Shown: positions 43,374 through 51,219 of the stretch, one piece after another
Numbering within the stretch: the stretch's first letter is position 1
Layout of the letters: every line of letters begins with the position of its first letter
NCBI RefSeq assembly: GCF_023094165.1
Contig: NZ_JALMDK010000012.1
Coordinates: 124,001 to 188,000 of the forward strand
Length of the DNA stretch: 64,000 nucleotides
From: Crossiella sp. S99.2
GTDB taxonomy: Bacteria > Actinomycetota > Actinomycetes > Mycobacteriales > Pseudonocardiaceae
Direction: 5' to 3'
Notes under the pieces: model-generated
What the model was told of the DNA's origin: nothing
Seen by the model: the letters and a program-made list of their open reading frames with translations, nothing else
The model's database searches: none
Made by a program: the position numbers and the translations under genes

Positions 43374-45094
43374 CAGAACAGGAAGTACCGCTGCGCCATC
43401 GGCAGCGATTCGGCAGGCTGGGGCTCCACCACATCGCCGTCGACGCGCACGGTGAAGGTGTCCGGATCCACCTCGATCCGGGGCAGCGCCGTGTTGTTCG
43501 GCAGGTCCGCCTTGCCGCGCGAACGCATGTTCGCCACCGGCACCAGCTTCCGCCGCACGTCCAGGCGTTCCGCGAGTCCGTCCGCCAGGGCCGCCGGGGC
43601 CACGAAGTGCACCGAGGAATGGGCTGCCGCAACGGGTTCCGCGCCCCACATCGGCCGGGCGAACACCGGTTGCGGGGTCGGGATGGACGCGCCGGGGTCA
43701 CCCATCGCGGCCCAGGCGATCAGCCCGCCCTTGACCACCACGTGCGGGCGCACGCCGAAGAACGCGGGCTCCCACAGCACCAGGTCGGCCAGCTTGCCCG
43801 GTTCCACCGAGCCGACCTCGTCGTCCAGGCCGTGTGCCACCGCGGGGCAGATCGTGTACTTGGCGACGTACCGCCGCGCGCGCAGGTTGTCCGAGCCGCC
43901 GTCGCCGGGCAGCGCGCCCCGGCGGAGTTTGTTGACGTGCGCGGTCTGCCAGGTGCGCACGATGGTCTCGCCGATCCGGCCCATCGCCTGGGAGTCCGAG
44001 CTGATGATGGAGATGGCGCCCAGGTCGTGCAGCACGTCCTCGGCGGCCATGGTGCTCGGGCGCATCCGGGACTCGGCGAAGGCCAGGTCCTCCGGCAGTG
44101 TCGGGTCCAGGTGGTGGCACACCATCAGCATGTCCAGGTGCTCGTCCAGGGTGTTCACCGTGAACGGCCGGGTCGGGTTGGTCGAGGAGGGCAGCACGAA
44201 CGCCTCCCCGGCCATCTTGATCACGTCCGGCGCGTGCCCGCCGCCGGCGCCCTCGGTGTGGTAGGCGTGGATCGAGCGGCCGGCGATGGCGTCCACTGTG
44301 GACTCCAGGAACCCGGCCTCGTTCAACGTGTCGGTGTGGATGGCCACCTGCACCCCGGAGGCGTCCGCGACCCGCAGGCAGGCGTCGATCGCGGCGGGCG
44401 TGGTGCCCCAGTCCTCGTGCAGTTTGAACCCGCTCGCCCCGGCCCGCAGCTGCTCCCACAGCGCTTCCTCGCGGACGGTGTTCCCCTTGCCCAGCAAGGC
44501 CACGTTGACTGGATAGCCGTCCAGCGCGACCAGCATCCGCTCCAGGTGCCAGGACCCGGGGGTGACCGTGGTGGCCCTGGTCCCGTCGGCCGGGCCGGTG
44601 CCGCCGCCGACCACCGTGGTGACCCCGGCGGCCAGTGCCTCGGGCAGCTGCTGCGGGCAGATCAGGTGCACGTGCGCGTCCACCGCGCCCGCGGTCAGGA
44701 TCATCCCGTTGCCCGCGAGCACTTCGGTGGACGGCCCGATCACCAGTTGCGGGTGCACCCCGTCCATGGTGTCCGGGTTGCCCGCCTTGCCCAGTGCGAC
44801 GATCCGCCCGTCCCGCACGCCCACATCGGCCTTGATCACGCCCCAGTGGTCCAGCACCACCGCGCCGGTGATCACCAGATCGGGGGCGCCCTCGGCCCTG
44901 GTGGCCGCGGACTGGCCCATCGACTCGCGGATCACCTTGCCGCCGCCGAAGACCACCTCCTCACCGGCCCGACCGGGTCCGCCGCAGCGGTCCTCGGTCA
45001 CCTCGATCAGCAGGTTGGTGTCGGCCAGCCGCACCCGGTCGCCCGTGGTCGGGCCGTACCTGGCCGCGTACCCGGCCCGGTCCATCGAACTCAC
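43373..45094 (-). CDS. ureC: Urease alpha subunit
   Basis: Catalytic subunit, 573 residues. Hydrolyses urea to ammonia and carbamate with two nickel ions. Metal ligands in AVDAHVHL; the Lys to be carbamylated in SGFKLHEDWG (about residue 220); catalytic His in MVCHHLD; AESRMR follows. All expected residues are seen. GTG start overlaps ureB by four bases. ureA, ureB and ureC are separate genes, as in most bacteria. Confidence 0.97.
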   Translation of the reverse strand: MSSMDRAGYAARYGPTTGDRVRLADTNLLIEVTEDRCGGPGRAGEEVVFGGGKVIRESMGQSAATRAEGAPDLVITGAVVLDHWGVIKADVGVRDGRIVALGKAGNPDTMDGVHPQLVIGPSTEVLAGNGMILTAGAVDAHVHLICPQQLPEALAAGVTTVVGGGTGPADGTRATTVTPGSWHLERMLVALDGYPVNVALLGKGNTVREEALWEQLRAGASGFKLHEDWGTTPAAIDACLRVADASGVQVAIHTDTLNEAGFLESTVDAIAGRSIHAYHTEGAGGGHAPDVIKMAGEAFVLPSSTNPTRPFTVNTLDEHLDMLMVCHHLDPTLPEDLAFAESRMRPSTMAAEDVLHDLGAISIISSDSQAMGRIGETIVRTWQTAHVNKLRRGALPGDGGSDNLRARRYVAKYTICPAVAHGLDDEVGSVEPGKLADLVLWEPAFFGVRPHVVVKGGLIAWAAMGDPGASIPTPQPVFARPMWGAEPVAAAHSSVHFVAPAALADGLAERLDVRRKLVPVANMRSRGKADLPNNTALPRIEVDPDTFTVRVDGDVVEPQPAESLPMAQRYFLF

Positions 45095-45390
45095 TCCGGC
45101 CTCCGCAGGCTCAGTCCCGGCACTACACCCCGGCCGGCCAGGGGCACCAGGTCCACCTCGCGCACCACGCCCGGCTCGAACCGCACCGAGGTGCCCGCCG
45201 GGATGTCCAGCCGGTGTCCTTCGGCGGCCGCGCGGTCGAATTCCAGCGCGACGTTGACCTCGGCGAAGTGGTAGTGCGAACCGACCTGGGCCGGCCGGTC
45301 GCCGGTGTTGGCCACCCGCAGCTGCCGCCGCGGCGCGCCCGCGTTCAGCTCGATCCGGCCGGCCGCCGGGATGATCTCGCCGGGGATCAC
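45091..45390 (-). CDS. ureB: Urease beta subunit
   Basis: 99 residues, structural subunit. PGEIIPAAGRIELN at the start and VGSHYHFAEVN in the middle are typical. GTG start; both ends overlap their neighbours by four bases (ureA before, ureC after). Confidence 0.95.
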   Translation of the reverse strand: MIPGEIIPAAGRIELNAGAPRRQLRVANTGDRPAQVGSHYHFAEVNVALEFDRAAAEGHRLDIPAGTSVRFEPGVVREVDLVPLAGRGVVPGLSLRRPE

Positions 45391-45689
45391 GGGATCGGCT
45401 CGTGGATGGTGACCAGCTTGGTCCCGTCCGGGAAGGTCGCCTCGACCTGCACCGAGTGCAGCATCTCCGGCACGCCGTCCATGACGTCCTCCCGGCTCAG
45501 CACATTCCGGCCGGACTCCATCAGCTCGGCCACCGTGGTCCCGTCCCGCGCGCCCTCCATGACGAAGGAGCTGAGCAGGGCGACCGCCTCGGGGTAGTTC
45601 AGCCGCAACCCGCGGGCGCGGCGCCGGGCCGCCAGGTCGGCGGCCACGTGGACGAGCAGTTTCTCCTGCTCGCGGGGCGACAGACGCAT
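45387..45689 (-). CDS. ureA: Urease gamma subunit
   Basis: 100 residues, structural subunit. MRLSPREQEKLLVHVAADLAARR, RGLRLNYPEAVALLSSF and the C-terminal TKLVTIHEPI are standard. ATG right after GAAGG. First gene of the urease set; a VanZ-like gene lies 63 bases upstream on the same strand. No ureE is present. Confidence 0.96.
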   Translation of the reverse strand: MRLSPREQEKLLVHVAADLAARRRARGLRLNYPEAVALLSSFVMEGARDGTTVAELMESGRNVLSREDVMDGVPEMLHSVQVEATFPDGTKLVTIHEPIP

Positions 45690-45752
45690 CCTTCAGAACC
45701 TAGGCGTTGATCGTCGCCGTTCCAACGCCCAGGCGGCTCACCCGGACGGAGT

Positions 45753-46124
45753 TCACCCGTCGGAAACATTCCCCCGATCGCGTGACCGCCGCCAGGACCG
45801 CACCAGCAGCCACACTGCCAGCGCGACCGCGGCCCCGAGCAGGTCGGCGAGCGCGTCCGGCAGCCCGCCGGTCCGGCCGATCGGCAGCACCGCCTGCAGG
45901 AACTCCGACAGCCCCGCCCACACCACCAGCCCGGCCACCAGGAAGGGCAGCCGGAAGCCGGCGATCATGCCGGTCACCGCCAGTAGCGCGAACAGGCTGA
46001 AGTGGATCACCTTGTCCGTGCCGGGCGGCGCCGATGGCACACCTGACGCGGGCATGAACAAAACCACAACGCTCAGTAGCGAGGCGACGACAAAAGGGAC
46101 CACCCGAACGTTCGCTTGACGCAC
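45753..46124 (-). CDS. VanZ-like membrane protein
   Basis: 123 residues with about four membrane helices and the VanZ pattern (TDKVIHFSLFALLAV, GLSEFLQAVLP, LPDALADLLGAAVAL). In glycopeptide resistance VanZ gives low-level teicoplanin resistance; chromosomal members mostly have no assigned role. GTG start. No van genes are nearby, so the function is open. It may share a promoter with the urease genes. Confidence 0.8.
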   Translation of the reverse strand: MRQANVRVVPFVVASLLSVVVLFMPASGVPSAPPGTDKVIHFSLFALLAVTGMIAGFRLPFLVAGLVVWAGLSEFLQAVLPIGRTGGLPDALADLLGAAVALAVWLLVRSWRRSRDRGNVSDG

Positions 46125-46168
46125 AGTTCTTCATCTTGCCGGAACAAGGTGGACAAGTTCCCGTATCG

Positions 46169-46184
46169 GTACCGTGATCGGTAC
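46169..46184. promoter_or_regulatory. Inverted repeat in the pyk promoter region
   Basis: GTACCG-tgat-CGGTAC, a perfect six-base inverted repeat, lies 26 bases before the pyk start and just upstream of TAAGCT (46195-46200), a likely -10. It could be an operator overlapping the -35 region. Confidence 0.4.
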
Positions 46185-46209
46185 AGCCGGGCAGCTAAGC
46201 TGCTGGACC

Positions 46210-47640
46210 GTGAGCCGACGAGCGAAGATCGTCTGTACGATGGGGCCCGCGACGGGGACCCCGGAGAAGGTGCGCGACCTGGTTGCCGCTGGCATGGACG
46301 TCGCCCGGCTGAACTTCAGTCACGGCACCCATGCCGACCACAAGCAGATCTATGACATCGTGCGCCAGGCCAGTGACGAGGCCGGCAAGGCGGTCGGCAT
46401 CATGGCCGACCTGCAAGGACCCAAGATCCGGCTGGGGCGTTTCGCCAACGGGCCGGTCGAATGGCGCACCGGCGACCGGGTGCGGATCACGGTCGAGGAC
46501 ATCGCGGGCACCCATGACCGGGTGTCCACCACCTACAAGGGTCTGGCCGAGGACGCCAAGCCGGGCGACCGCATGCTGGTCGACGACGGCAAGGTCGGCC
46601 TGGTCGTGGTCGGCGTCGAGGGCCAGGACGTGGTCTGCGACGTGACCGAGGGCGGCACGGTCAGCGACAACAAGGGCATCTCCCTGCCCGGCATGGACGT
46701 GTCCGTGCCGGCGCTGAGCGAGAAGGACATCGAGGACCTGGAGTTCGCGCTCGGTCTGCGGGTGGACTTCATCGCGCTGTCCTTCGTGCGCTCGCCAGCC
46801 GACATCGACCTGGTGCACCAGGTGATGGACCGGGTCGGCAACGGCCGCCTGCCGGTGATCGCCAAGCTGGAGAAGCCGGAGGCGGTCGACAACCTGGAGG
46901 CCGTCGTGCTGGCCTTCGACGGCATCATGGTGGCCCGCGGCGACCTGGGCGTCGAGCTGCCCCTGGAGCACGTGCCGGTGGTGCAGAAGCGGGCGGTGCA
47001 GATCGCGCGCGAGAACGCCAAGCCGGTCATCGTGGCCACCCAGATGCTGGACTCGATGATCCAGAACTCCCGCCCCACCAGGGCGGAGGCATCCGACGTG
47101 GCCAACGCGGTGCTCGACGGCGCGGACGCGGTCATGCTCTCCGGCGAGACCAGTGTCGGGCGCTACCCGATCGAGACCGTCGAGACCATGGCGCGGATCG
47201 TCCGGTACGTGGAGACCGAGACCACCACGGACACGGTGCCGCCGCTGACCCACGTGCCGCGCACCAAGCGGGGCGTGATCTCCTACGCCGCCCGCGACAT
47301 CGGCGAGCGGCTCAACGCCAAGGCCCTGGTCGCCTTCACCCAGTCCGGCGACACCGTGCGGCGGCTGGCCCGCCTGCACACCACGCTGCCGCTGCTGGCC
47401 TTCACCCCGGAGGCCGAGGTGCGCAGCCAGCTGTCGCTGAGCTGGGGCGTGGAGACCTTCCTGGTGCCCGAGGTGGACTCCACCGACGCCATGGTCCGGC
47501 AGTGCGATCACGCGATGCTGTCCATCGGCCGGTACTCCCCCGGCGACCTTGTGGTCATCGTCGCAGGTTCCCCGCCCGGGACCGTGGGCTCGACTAACCT
47601 CATCCGCGTACACCGCCTGGGTGAAGAGGACCATGCCTAA
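46210..47640 (+). CDS. pyk: Pyruvate kinase
   Basis: Last step of glycolysis: phosphoenolpyruvate and ADP to pyruvate and ATP. 476 residues, full length. N-terminal RRAKIVCTMGPATGTPE and NFSHGTHADH, active-site IAKLEKPEAVDN, MVARGDLGVELP and the C-terminal allosteric domain are present. The GTG at 46210 starts the conserved sequence; TAAGCT lies nine bases upstream, so the transcript may be leaderless. Followed by tesB, as in mycobacteria. Confidence 0.97.
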   Translation: MSRRAKIVCTMGPATGTPEKVRDLVAAGMDVARLNFSHGTHADHKQIYDIVRQASDEAGKAVGIMADLQGPKIRLGRFANGPVEWRTGDRVRITVEDIAGTHDRVSTTYKGLAEDAKPGDRMLVDDGKVGLVVVGVEGQDVVCDVTEGGTVSDNKGISLPGMDVSVPALSEKDIEDLEFALGLRVDFIALSFVRSPADIDLVHQVMDRVGNGRLPVIAKLEKPEAVDNLEAVVLAFDGIMVARGDLGVELPLEHVPVVQKRAVQIARENAKPVIVATQMLDSMIQNSRPTRAEASDVANAVLDGADAVMLSGETSVGRYPIETVETMARIVRYVETETTTDTVPPLTHVPRTKRGVISYAARDIGERLNAKALVAFTQSGDTVRRLARLHTTLPLLAFTPEAEVRSQLSLSWGVETFLVPEVDSTDAMVRQCDHAMLSIGRYSPGDLVVIVAGSPPGTVGSTNLIRVHRLGEEDHA

Positions 47641-47696
47641 TTCGTCGGCCTGACGCCCTCCACCTGGGCCTAGCGCCCATTGGGGAGTGTCCTGAC

Positions 47697-48656
47697 GTGA
47701 CTGAGGCAGCCCGCGCCGCAGCCGCTGACCCGTCCGGGGTCCAGGGAGCGCATCCCGCGCCCCTGGCCCTGGACGGTGTCCCGCACGGCCAGCCGATCCT
47801 CGACCGCCTGGTCGCGCTGCTCGACCTGGAGAAGATCGAGGAGAACATCTTCCGCGGGGTCAGTCCCGCGGTCTCGCCGACCAGGGTGTTCGGCGGCCAG
47901 GTCGCCGGTCAGGCGCTGGTCGCGGCCGGCCGCACGGTGCCGCCGGAGCGCAAGGTGCACTCGCTGCACGCCTACTTCATCCGCGGCGGCGACCCGAGGG
48001 TCCCGATCGTGTACGAGGTGGACCGGATCCGGGACGGCCGTTCCTTCACCACCCGCCGCGTGGTGGCCATCCAGCACGGCAAGGCGATCTTCTCGCTGTC
48101 CGCCTCCTTCCAGGTGGTCGAGGAGGGGCTTGAACACGCCAACGAGATGCCGAAGGTGGCCGCGCCGGAGACCCTGCCAACGTATGCGGAGCGCACCGCG
48201 CCCTACCGCGAGCAGCTCAAGGCGTGGGCGACCATGCCGCGGCCGATCGACGTCCGCTACGTGACCGACCCGCCCTGGGTGTCCAAGGACTCCGGCCCGC
48301 GCCCCGAGGCCAACAACCAGGTCTGGATGCGCGCCGACGGCAAACTGCCCGACGACGACCTGCTGCACGTGTGCCTGCTGGCCTACTGCTCGGACATGAC
48401 CCTGCTGGACGGGGTCCTGGCCAGGCACGGCCTGAACTGGGGTTCCGACGGCGTGATCGGCGCCAGCCTGGACCACGCGATGTGGTTCCACCGGCCGTTC
48501 CGCGCGGACGAGTGGCTGCTCTACGACTGCGTGTCGCCGAGCGCCTCAGGCGGCCGCGGACTCGCCACCGGCCGCTTCTTCTCCGCCGACGGCCAGCTGG
48601 TCGCCACGGTCGTGCAGGAGGGCCTGATGCGGCTCGCGACGGAATCCCCGCTCTAA
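47697..48656 (+). CDS. tesB: Acyl-CoA thioesterase II
   Basis: 319 residues. Double hot-dog fold: N-terminal half with RVFGGQVAGQALVAAGRTV and HSLHAYFIRGGD; C-terminal half with SDMTLLDGVL and SLDHAMWFHRPFRADEWLLYD. The catalytic Asp is in SLDHAMWFH. Releases fatty acid from acyl-CoA. GTG start with an Ala-rich N-terminus. A repeat element follows the stop. Confidence 0.94.
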   Translation: MTEAARAAAADPSGVQGAHPAPLALDGVPHGQPILDRLVALLDLEKIEENIFRGVSPAVSPTRVFGGQVAGQALVAAGRTVPPERKVHSLHAYFIRGGDPRVPIVYEVDRIRDGRSFTTRRVVAIQHGKAIFSLSASFQVVEEGLEHANEMPKVAAPETLPTYAERTAPYREQLKAWATMPRPIDVRYVTDPPWVSKDSGPRPEANNQVWMRADGKLPDDDLLHVCLLAYCSDMTLLDGVLARHGLNWGSDGVIGASLDHAMWFHRPFRADEWLLYDCVSPSASGGRGLATGRFFSADGQLVATVVQEGLMRLATESPL

Positions 48657-48658
48657 AC

Positions 48659-48724
48659 CGCCGAGTTGGCCAAACTCGTACGCCAAGTTGGCCGAAGTGG
48701 GCGTACGAGTTGGCCCAAGTGGGT
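48659..48724. repeat. TTGGCC/GTACG palindromic intergenic repeat, copy D
   Basis: GAGTTGGCCAAACTCGTACG, CCAAGTTGGCCGAAGTGGG and CGTACGAGTTGGCCCAAGT: two outer arms in inverted order around a central unit. It fills the gap between tesB (+) and the DUF2218 gene (-), which converge. Confidence 0.8.
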
Positions 48725-48727
48725 GGG

Positions 48728-49027
48728 TCAGCGTCGGGTCCAGGTGACGACGAGCTCGTCGCGCTGGCCGAAGCGGACCAGGTGGCTGGCCACCACGTGC
48801 TCCATGCGGTCCAGGTTCTCCGTGGAGTCGGCGTGCACGCGCAGGCGCAGCACGCCGTCTTCCGCGGTCAGCTCGCAGCTGCCCGCGGCGAACTTCAGGT
48901 CGCCGCGTTCCTCGGTGAACTCGGCGGACTCGATCTTGTGCGCGAAGTGCTTGCAGAGCTGGGTGAGGTAGCGCCCCGGGCGGTCGGTGGTGACCGCGGC
49001 CTCGGCGCTGATCAGGTTGGTCGTCAT
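48728..49027 (-). CDS. DUF2218 domain protein
   Basis: 99 residues, the full domain. It has YLTQLCKHFAHKI near residue 22 and HVVASHLVRFGQRDEL near the end. DUF2218 proteins are cytosolic and often sit near iron-uptake genes in actinobacteria; activity is unknown. An IdeR/DtxR-like box lies 25 bases upstream of its ATG, overlapping the likely -35, with TATGCT as -10. Iron repression is therefore plausible. Confidence 0.82.
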   Translation of the reverse strand: MTTNLISAEAAVTTDRPGRYLTQLCKHFAHKIESAEFTEERGDLKFAAGSCELTAEDGVLRLRVHADSTENLDRMEHVVASHLVRFGQRDELVVTWTRR

Positions 49028-49051
49028 GTCCTGAGCATAGCTAACGGCTTG

Positions 49052-49070
49052 TTAGGTTCGCCTTAGTTGA
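49052..49070 (-). promoter_or_regulatory. IdeR/DtxR-like iron box upstream of the DUF2218 gene
   Basis: TTAGGTTCGCCTTAGTTGA matches the 19-base consensus TTAGGTTAGGCTAACCTAA at about 14 positions, with a perfect left half. On the minus strand it lies just before TATGCT (-10) and the ATG at 49027. Confidence 0.5.
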
Positions 49071-49135
49071 ACCGCGCCCCGGTGTGCCCCGTGACCAAGG
49101 TGACGGCGACCGCACCACGATCGGGGTGAGCCTCC

Positions 49136-49701
49136 TTGACACAGTTCGACGGTTTCCTGCCCGCCGGTCCGCGCCTGTCCCGCCGCCTGCTGCTGCGTTC
49201 GACCGCGGTCGCGGCCGGTGCGCTGACCCTGGCCGGCACGGCGCCCGCGCCGCGGTCGAGCTGGCCCGAGGGTGACGGCGTGCGGATCGCCTTCCTCGGG
49301 TTCACCGGCATGACCGTGCTGGACCTGGTCGGCCCATGGCAGGTGCTGCGCATCGCCGACAGCAAGGCGCGGCTGCACGTGCTGGCCACCACGCACTGGG
49401 CGTTCCGGAGGAGCTGGCCGCCCGCGGCGCGCAGCTGAGCACGGAGCGGGTGGTCAAGCACGGCAACGTGATCACCGCCGCCGGGGTGTCCGCCGGGATG
49501 GACATGGCACTGCACCTGGCCGCCGCGCTGTGGGGGCGGGAGGCGGCGCAGCGGGCCCAGGCACTGATCGAGTACGCGCCCGAACCGCCGTTCACCGCGG
49601 GCAACCCGGACCAGCTGCCGCCCGCACTGGGCGCCGCGCTGCGCGAGTCAATGAAAACCCATGTGTCCCAAGCGAAACACGGCCGGCCGCACGCACTCTA
49701 A
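49136..49701 (+). pseudogene. DJ-1/PfpI-family (GATase1-like) gene with internal deletion and frameshift
   Basis: The first frame (49136-49438) encodes a twin-arginine signal (RLSRRLLLRS) and the start of a DJ-1/PfpI domain (RIAFLGFTGMTVLDLVGPWQVL). It then jumps to ATTHW, which in intact family members lies some 90 residues later, after the nucleophile Cys. The remainder continues in another frame (from about 49400 to 49701) with the family's usual C-terminus (RVVKHGNVITAAGVSAGMDMALHLAA). So the catalytic core is deleted and the reading frame is broken. TTG is the likely original start. Confidence 0.8.
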
Positions 49702-49719
49702 CCAGCACCCACCCCCACT

Positions 49720-49845
49720 GTGTTGGCCGTTGTGGGCGGCGAGTTGGCCAAACTGGTACGCCAGTTTGGCCCAAGTGGGCGTACCAGTTGGGCCAAGTGG
49801 TACGAGTTCGGCCAAGACTGGGTACGACAACGGCCAACACGCCGG
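49720..49845. repeat. TTGGCC/GTACG palindromic intergenic repeat, copy E
   Basis: The longest copy: GTGTTGGCCGTTGTGGG at one end and GTACGACAACGGCCAACAC at the other form inverted outer arms like copy B, enclosing several TTGGCC(C)AA units like copies A, C and D. It therefore links the two sequence variants into one family. It lies between the broken PfpI gene and the converging MFS gene. Confidence 0.85.
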
Positions 49846-49869
49846 TGCGGTAGGGGTGGGACTGGTTGT

Positions 49870-51216
49870 TTAGGCGGTGGCCAGAGACCGGGGGCGGGAG
49901 AGCGCCAGCGCGGGCAGCGCCGCCGCGGCGGCCAGCGCGGCCAGGCCGAGGGCCAGGCGCATGCCGGGCAGCGTGTACCCGCTCATCGCCCACAGGGTGG
50001 TGGCCAGTGCTGGGCCCAGGGCGAAGCCGATGCTGCGGGCCAGTTGGACGGTCGCGGCCGTGGTGGCGATCTGGCCGCGCGGCGCGGCGCCCATGGCCAG
50101 GGACTGCACCGGGCCGCCGTAGAGCCCCATGCCCAGCCCGGCCGCGAACAGCCGCCACCCCAGGTCGAACGGCTGCCAGGACTCGGCCAGCGGCAGCACC
50201 AGCAGCAGTCCGGCAGCCACCACCGCCACGCCGAGCAGGCCGGTGCGGCGGGCGCCCCAGCGGTCGCCGAGCAGGCCGCCGAGCGGTCCGGCCAGGGCCA
50301 TGCCCACCGGGAAGGCCAGGATGGTCAGGCCGGTGGTGGACGGATCGGCGTGCAGCACGCGTTGCAGGTAGAACGGCAGGATCAGGTTCATCGCGGCGAA
50401 AGCCAGGCCCACGGCCAGCAACGTCAGGTGCGGACCGGCCATTCCAGGGCGGCGCACCAACTCCAGCACCGCGACGCTGGTGGAACGCCTGTGCCACACC
50501 AGGAACAGCGGCACCGCGAGCAGGGACAGGGCGAGCCAGGGCAGGCCATCGCGGGCGGCGAAGGTGACCCCGAGTAGCACCGCGGACACCGCGCCGGCCA
50601 CCAGCGCGGCCTCGGCCAGCCAGCTCCGGTCCGGCCACCGCAGCGGGCGGTCCGCCGGGATGGCGCGCAGCCCGATGCCCAGTACCAGCAGGCAGATCGG
50701 CGTGTTCAGCAGGAACACCGCGGGCCAGCCGGAGACCTCCAGCAGCAGCCCGCCCAGCGCCGGACCGGTGAGCGCGCCCAGCGGGGCGAGCGTGGCCAGC
50801 ACGCTCATCGCCCGCGCCCTGGCCTCCGGCCGCACCGCCCTGGTGGCCAGCGCCGGGGTCAGCGCGAGCATCAGCGCGCCGAAACAGCCCTGCGCGATCC
50901 GCACCGCCAGCAGCAGGGCGAAGTCACCGCTGGCCGCCCCGGCCAGACTCGTCAGCGCGAAGCCGCCGACCGCCAGCGCCAGCGCGGGCCGGGCGCCGAC
51001 CCGGTCCAGCCAGCGGCCGCTGGGCAGCACCAGCGCGATCAACGGCAGCTGGTAGGCCAGCACAATCCATTGAGCCGCGCCCGGGTCGACACCGAATTCG
51101 TGTTGCATCGTCGGTAACGCGATGTTCACACTGTTCATCGTCAACAAGGATGTGAACGCGACCATTCCGGCGGCGAACACCAGCGACCATTGATTGCGCT
51201 GGTTAATTTCCGGCAT
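49870..51216 (-). CDS. MFS multidrug-type exporter (DHA2-like)
   Basis: 448 residues with 12-14 membrane helices. Motif A (LPSGRWLDRVGARPAL) after helix 2 and motif C (LGALTGPALGGLLLEVSGW) in helix 5 mark a proton-driven drug exporter of the EmrB/QacA group. ATG at 51216 was preferred; a TTG at 51219 is possible. It starts three bases after the stop of the anti-sigma gene, so it is probably in the same transcript, and may export the product made by the genes at 53-55.6 kb. Confidence 0.88.
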   Translation of the reverse strand: MPEINQRNQWSLVFAAGMVAFTSLLTMNSVNIALPTMQHEFGVDPGAAQWIVLAYQLPLIALVLPSGRWLDRVGARPALALAVGGFALTSLAGAASGDFALLLAVRIAQGCFGALMLALTPALATRAVRPEARARAMSVLATLAPLGALTGPALGGLLLEVSGWPAVFLLNTPICLLVLGIGLRAIPADRPLRWPDRSWLAEAALVAGAVSAVLLGVTFAARDGLPWLALSLLAVPLFLVWHRRSTSVAVLELVRRPGMAGPHLTLLAVGLAFAAMNLILPFYLQRVLHADPSTTGLTILAFPVGMALAGPLGGLLGDRWGARRTGLLGVAVVAAGLLLVLPLAESWQPFDLGWRLFAAGLGMGLYGGPVQSLAMGAAPRGQIATTAATVQLARSIGFALGPALATTLWAMSGYTLPGMRLALGLAALAAAAALPALALSRPRSLATA

Positions 51217-51219
51217 CAA

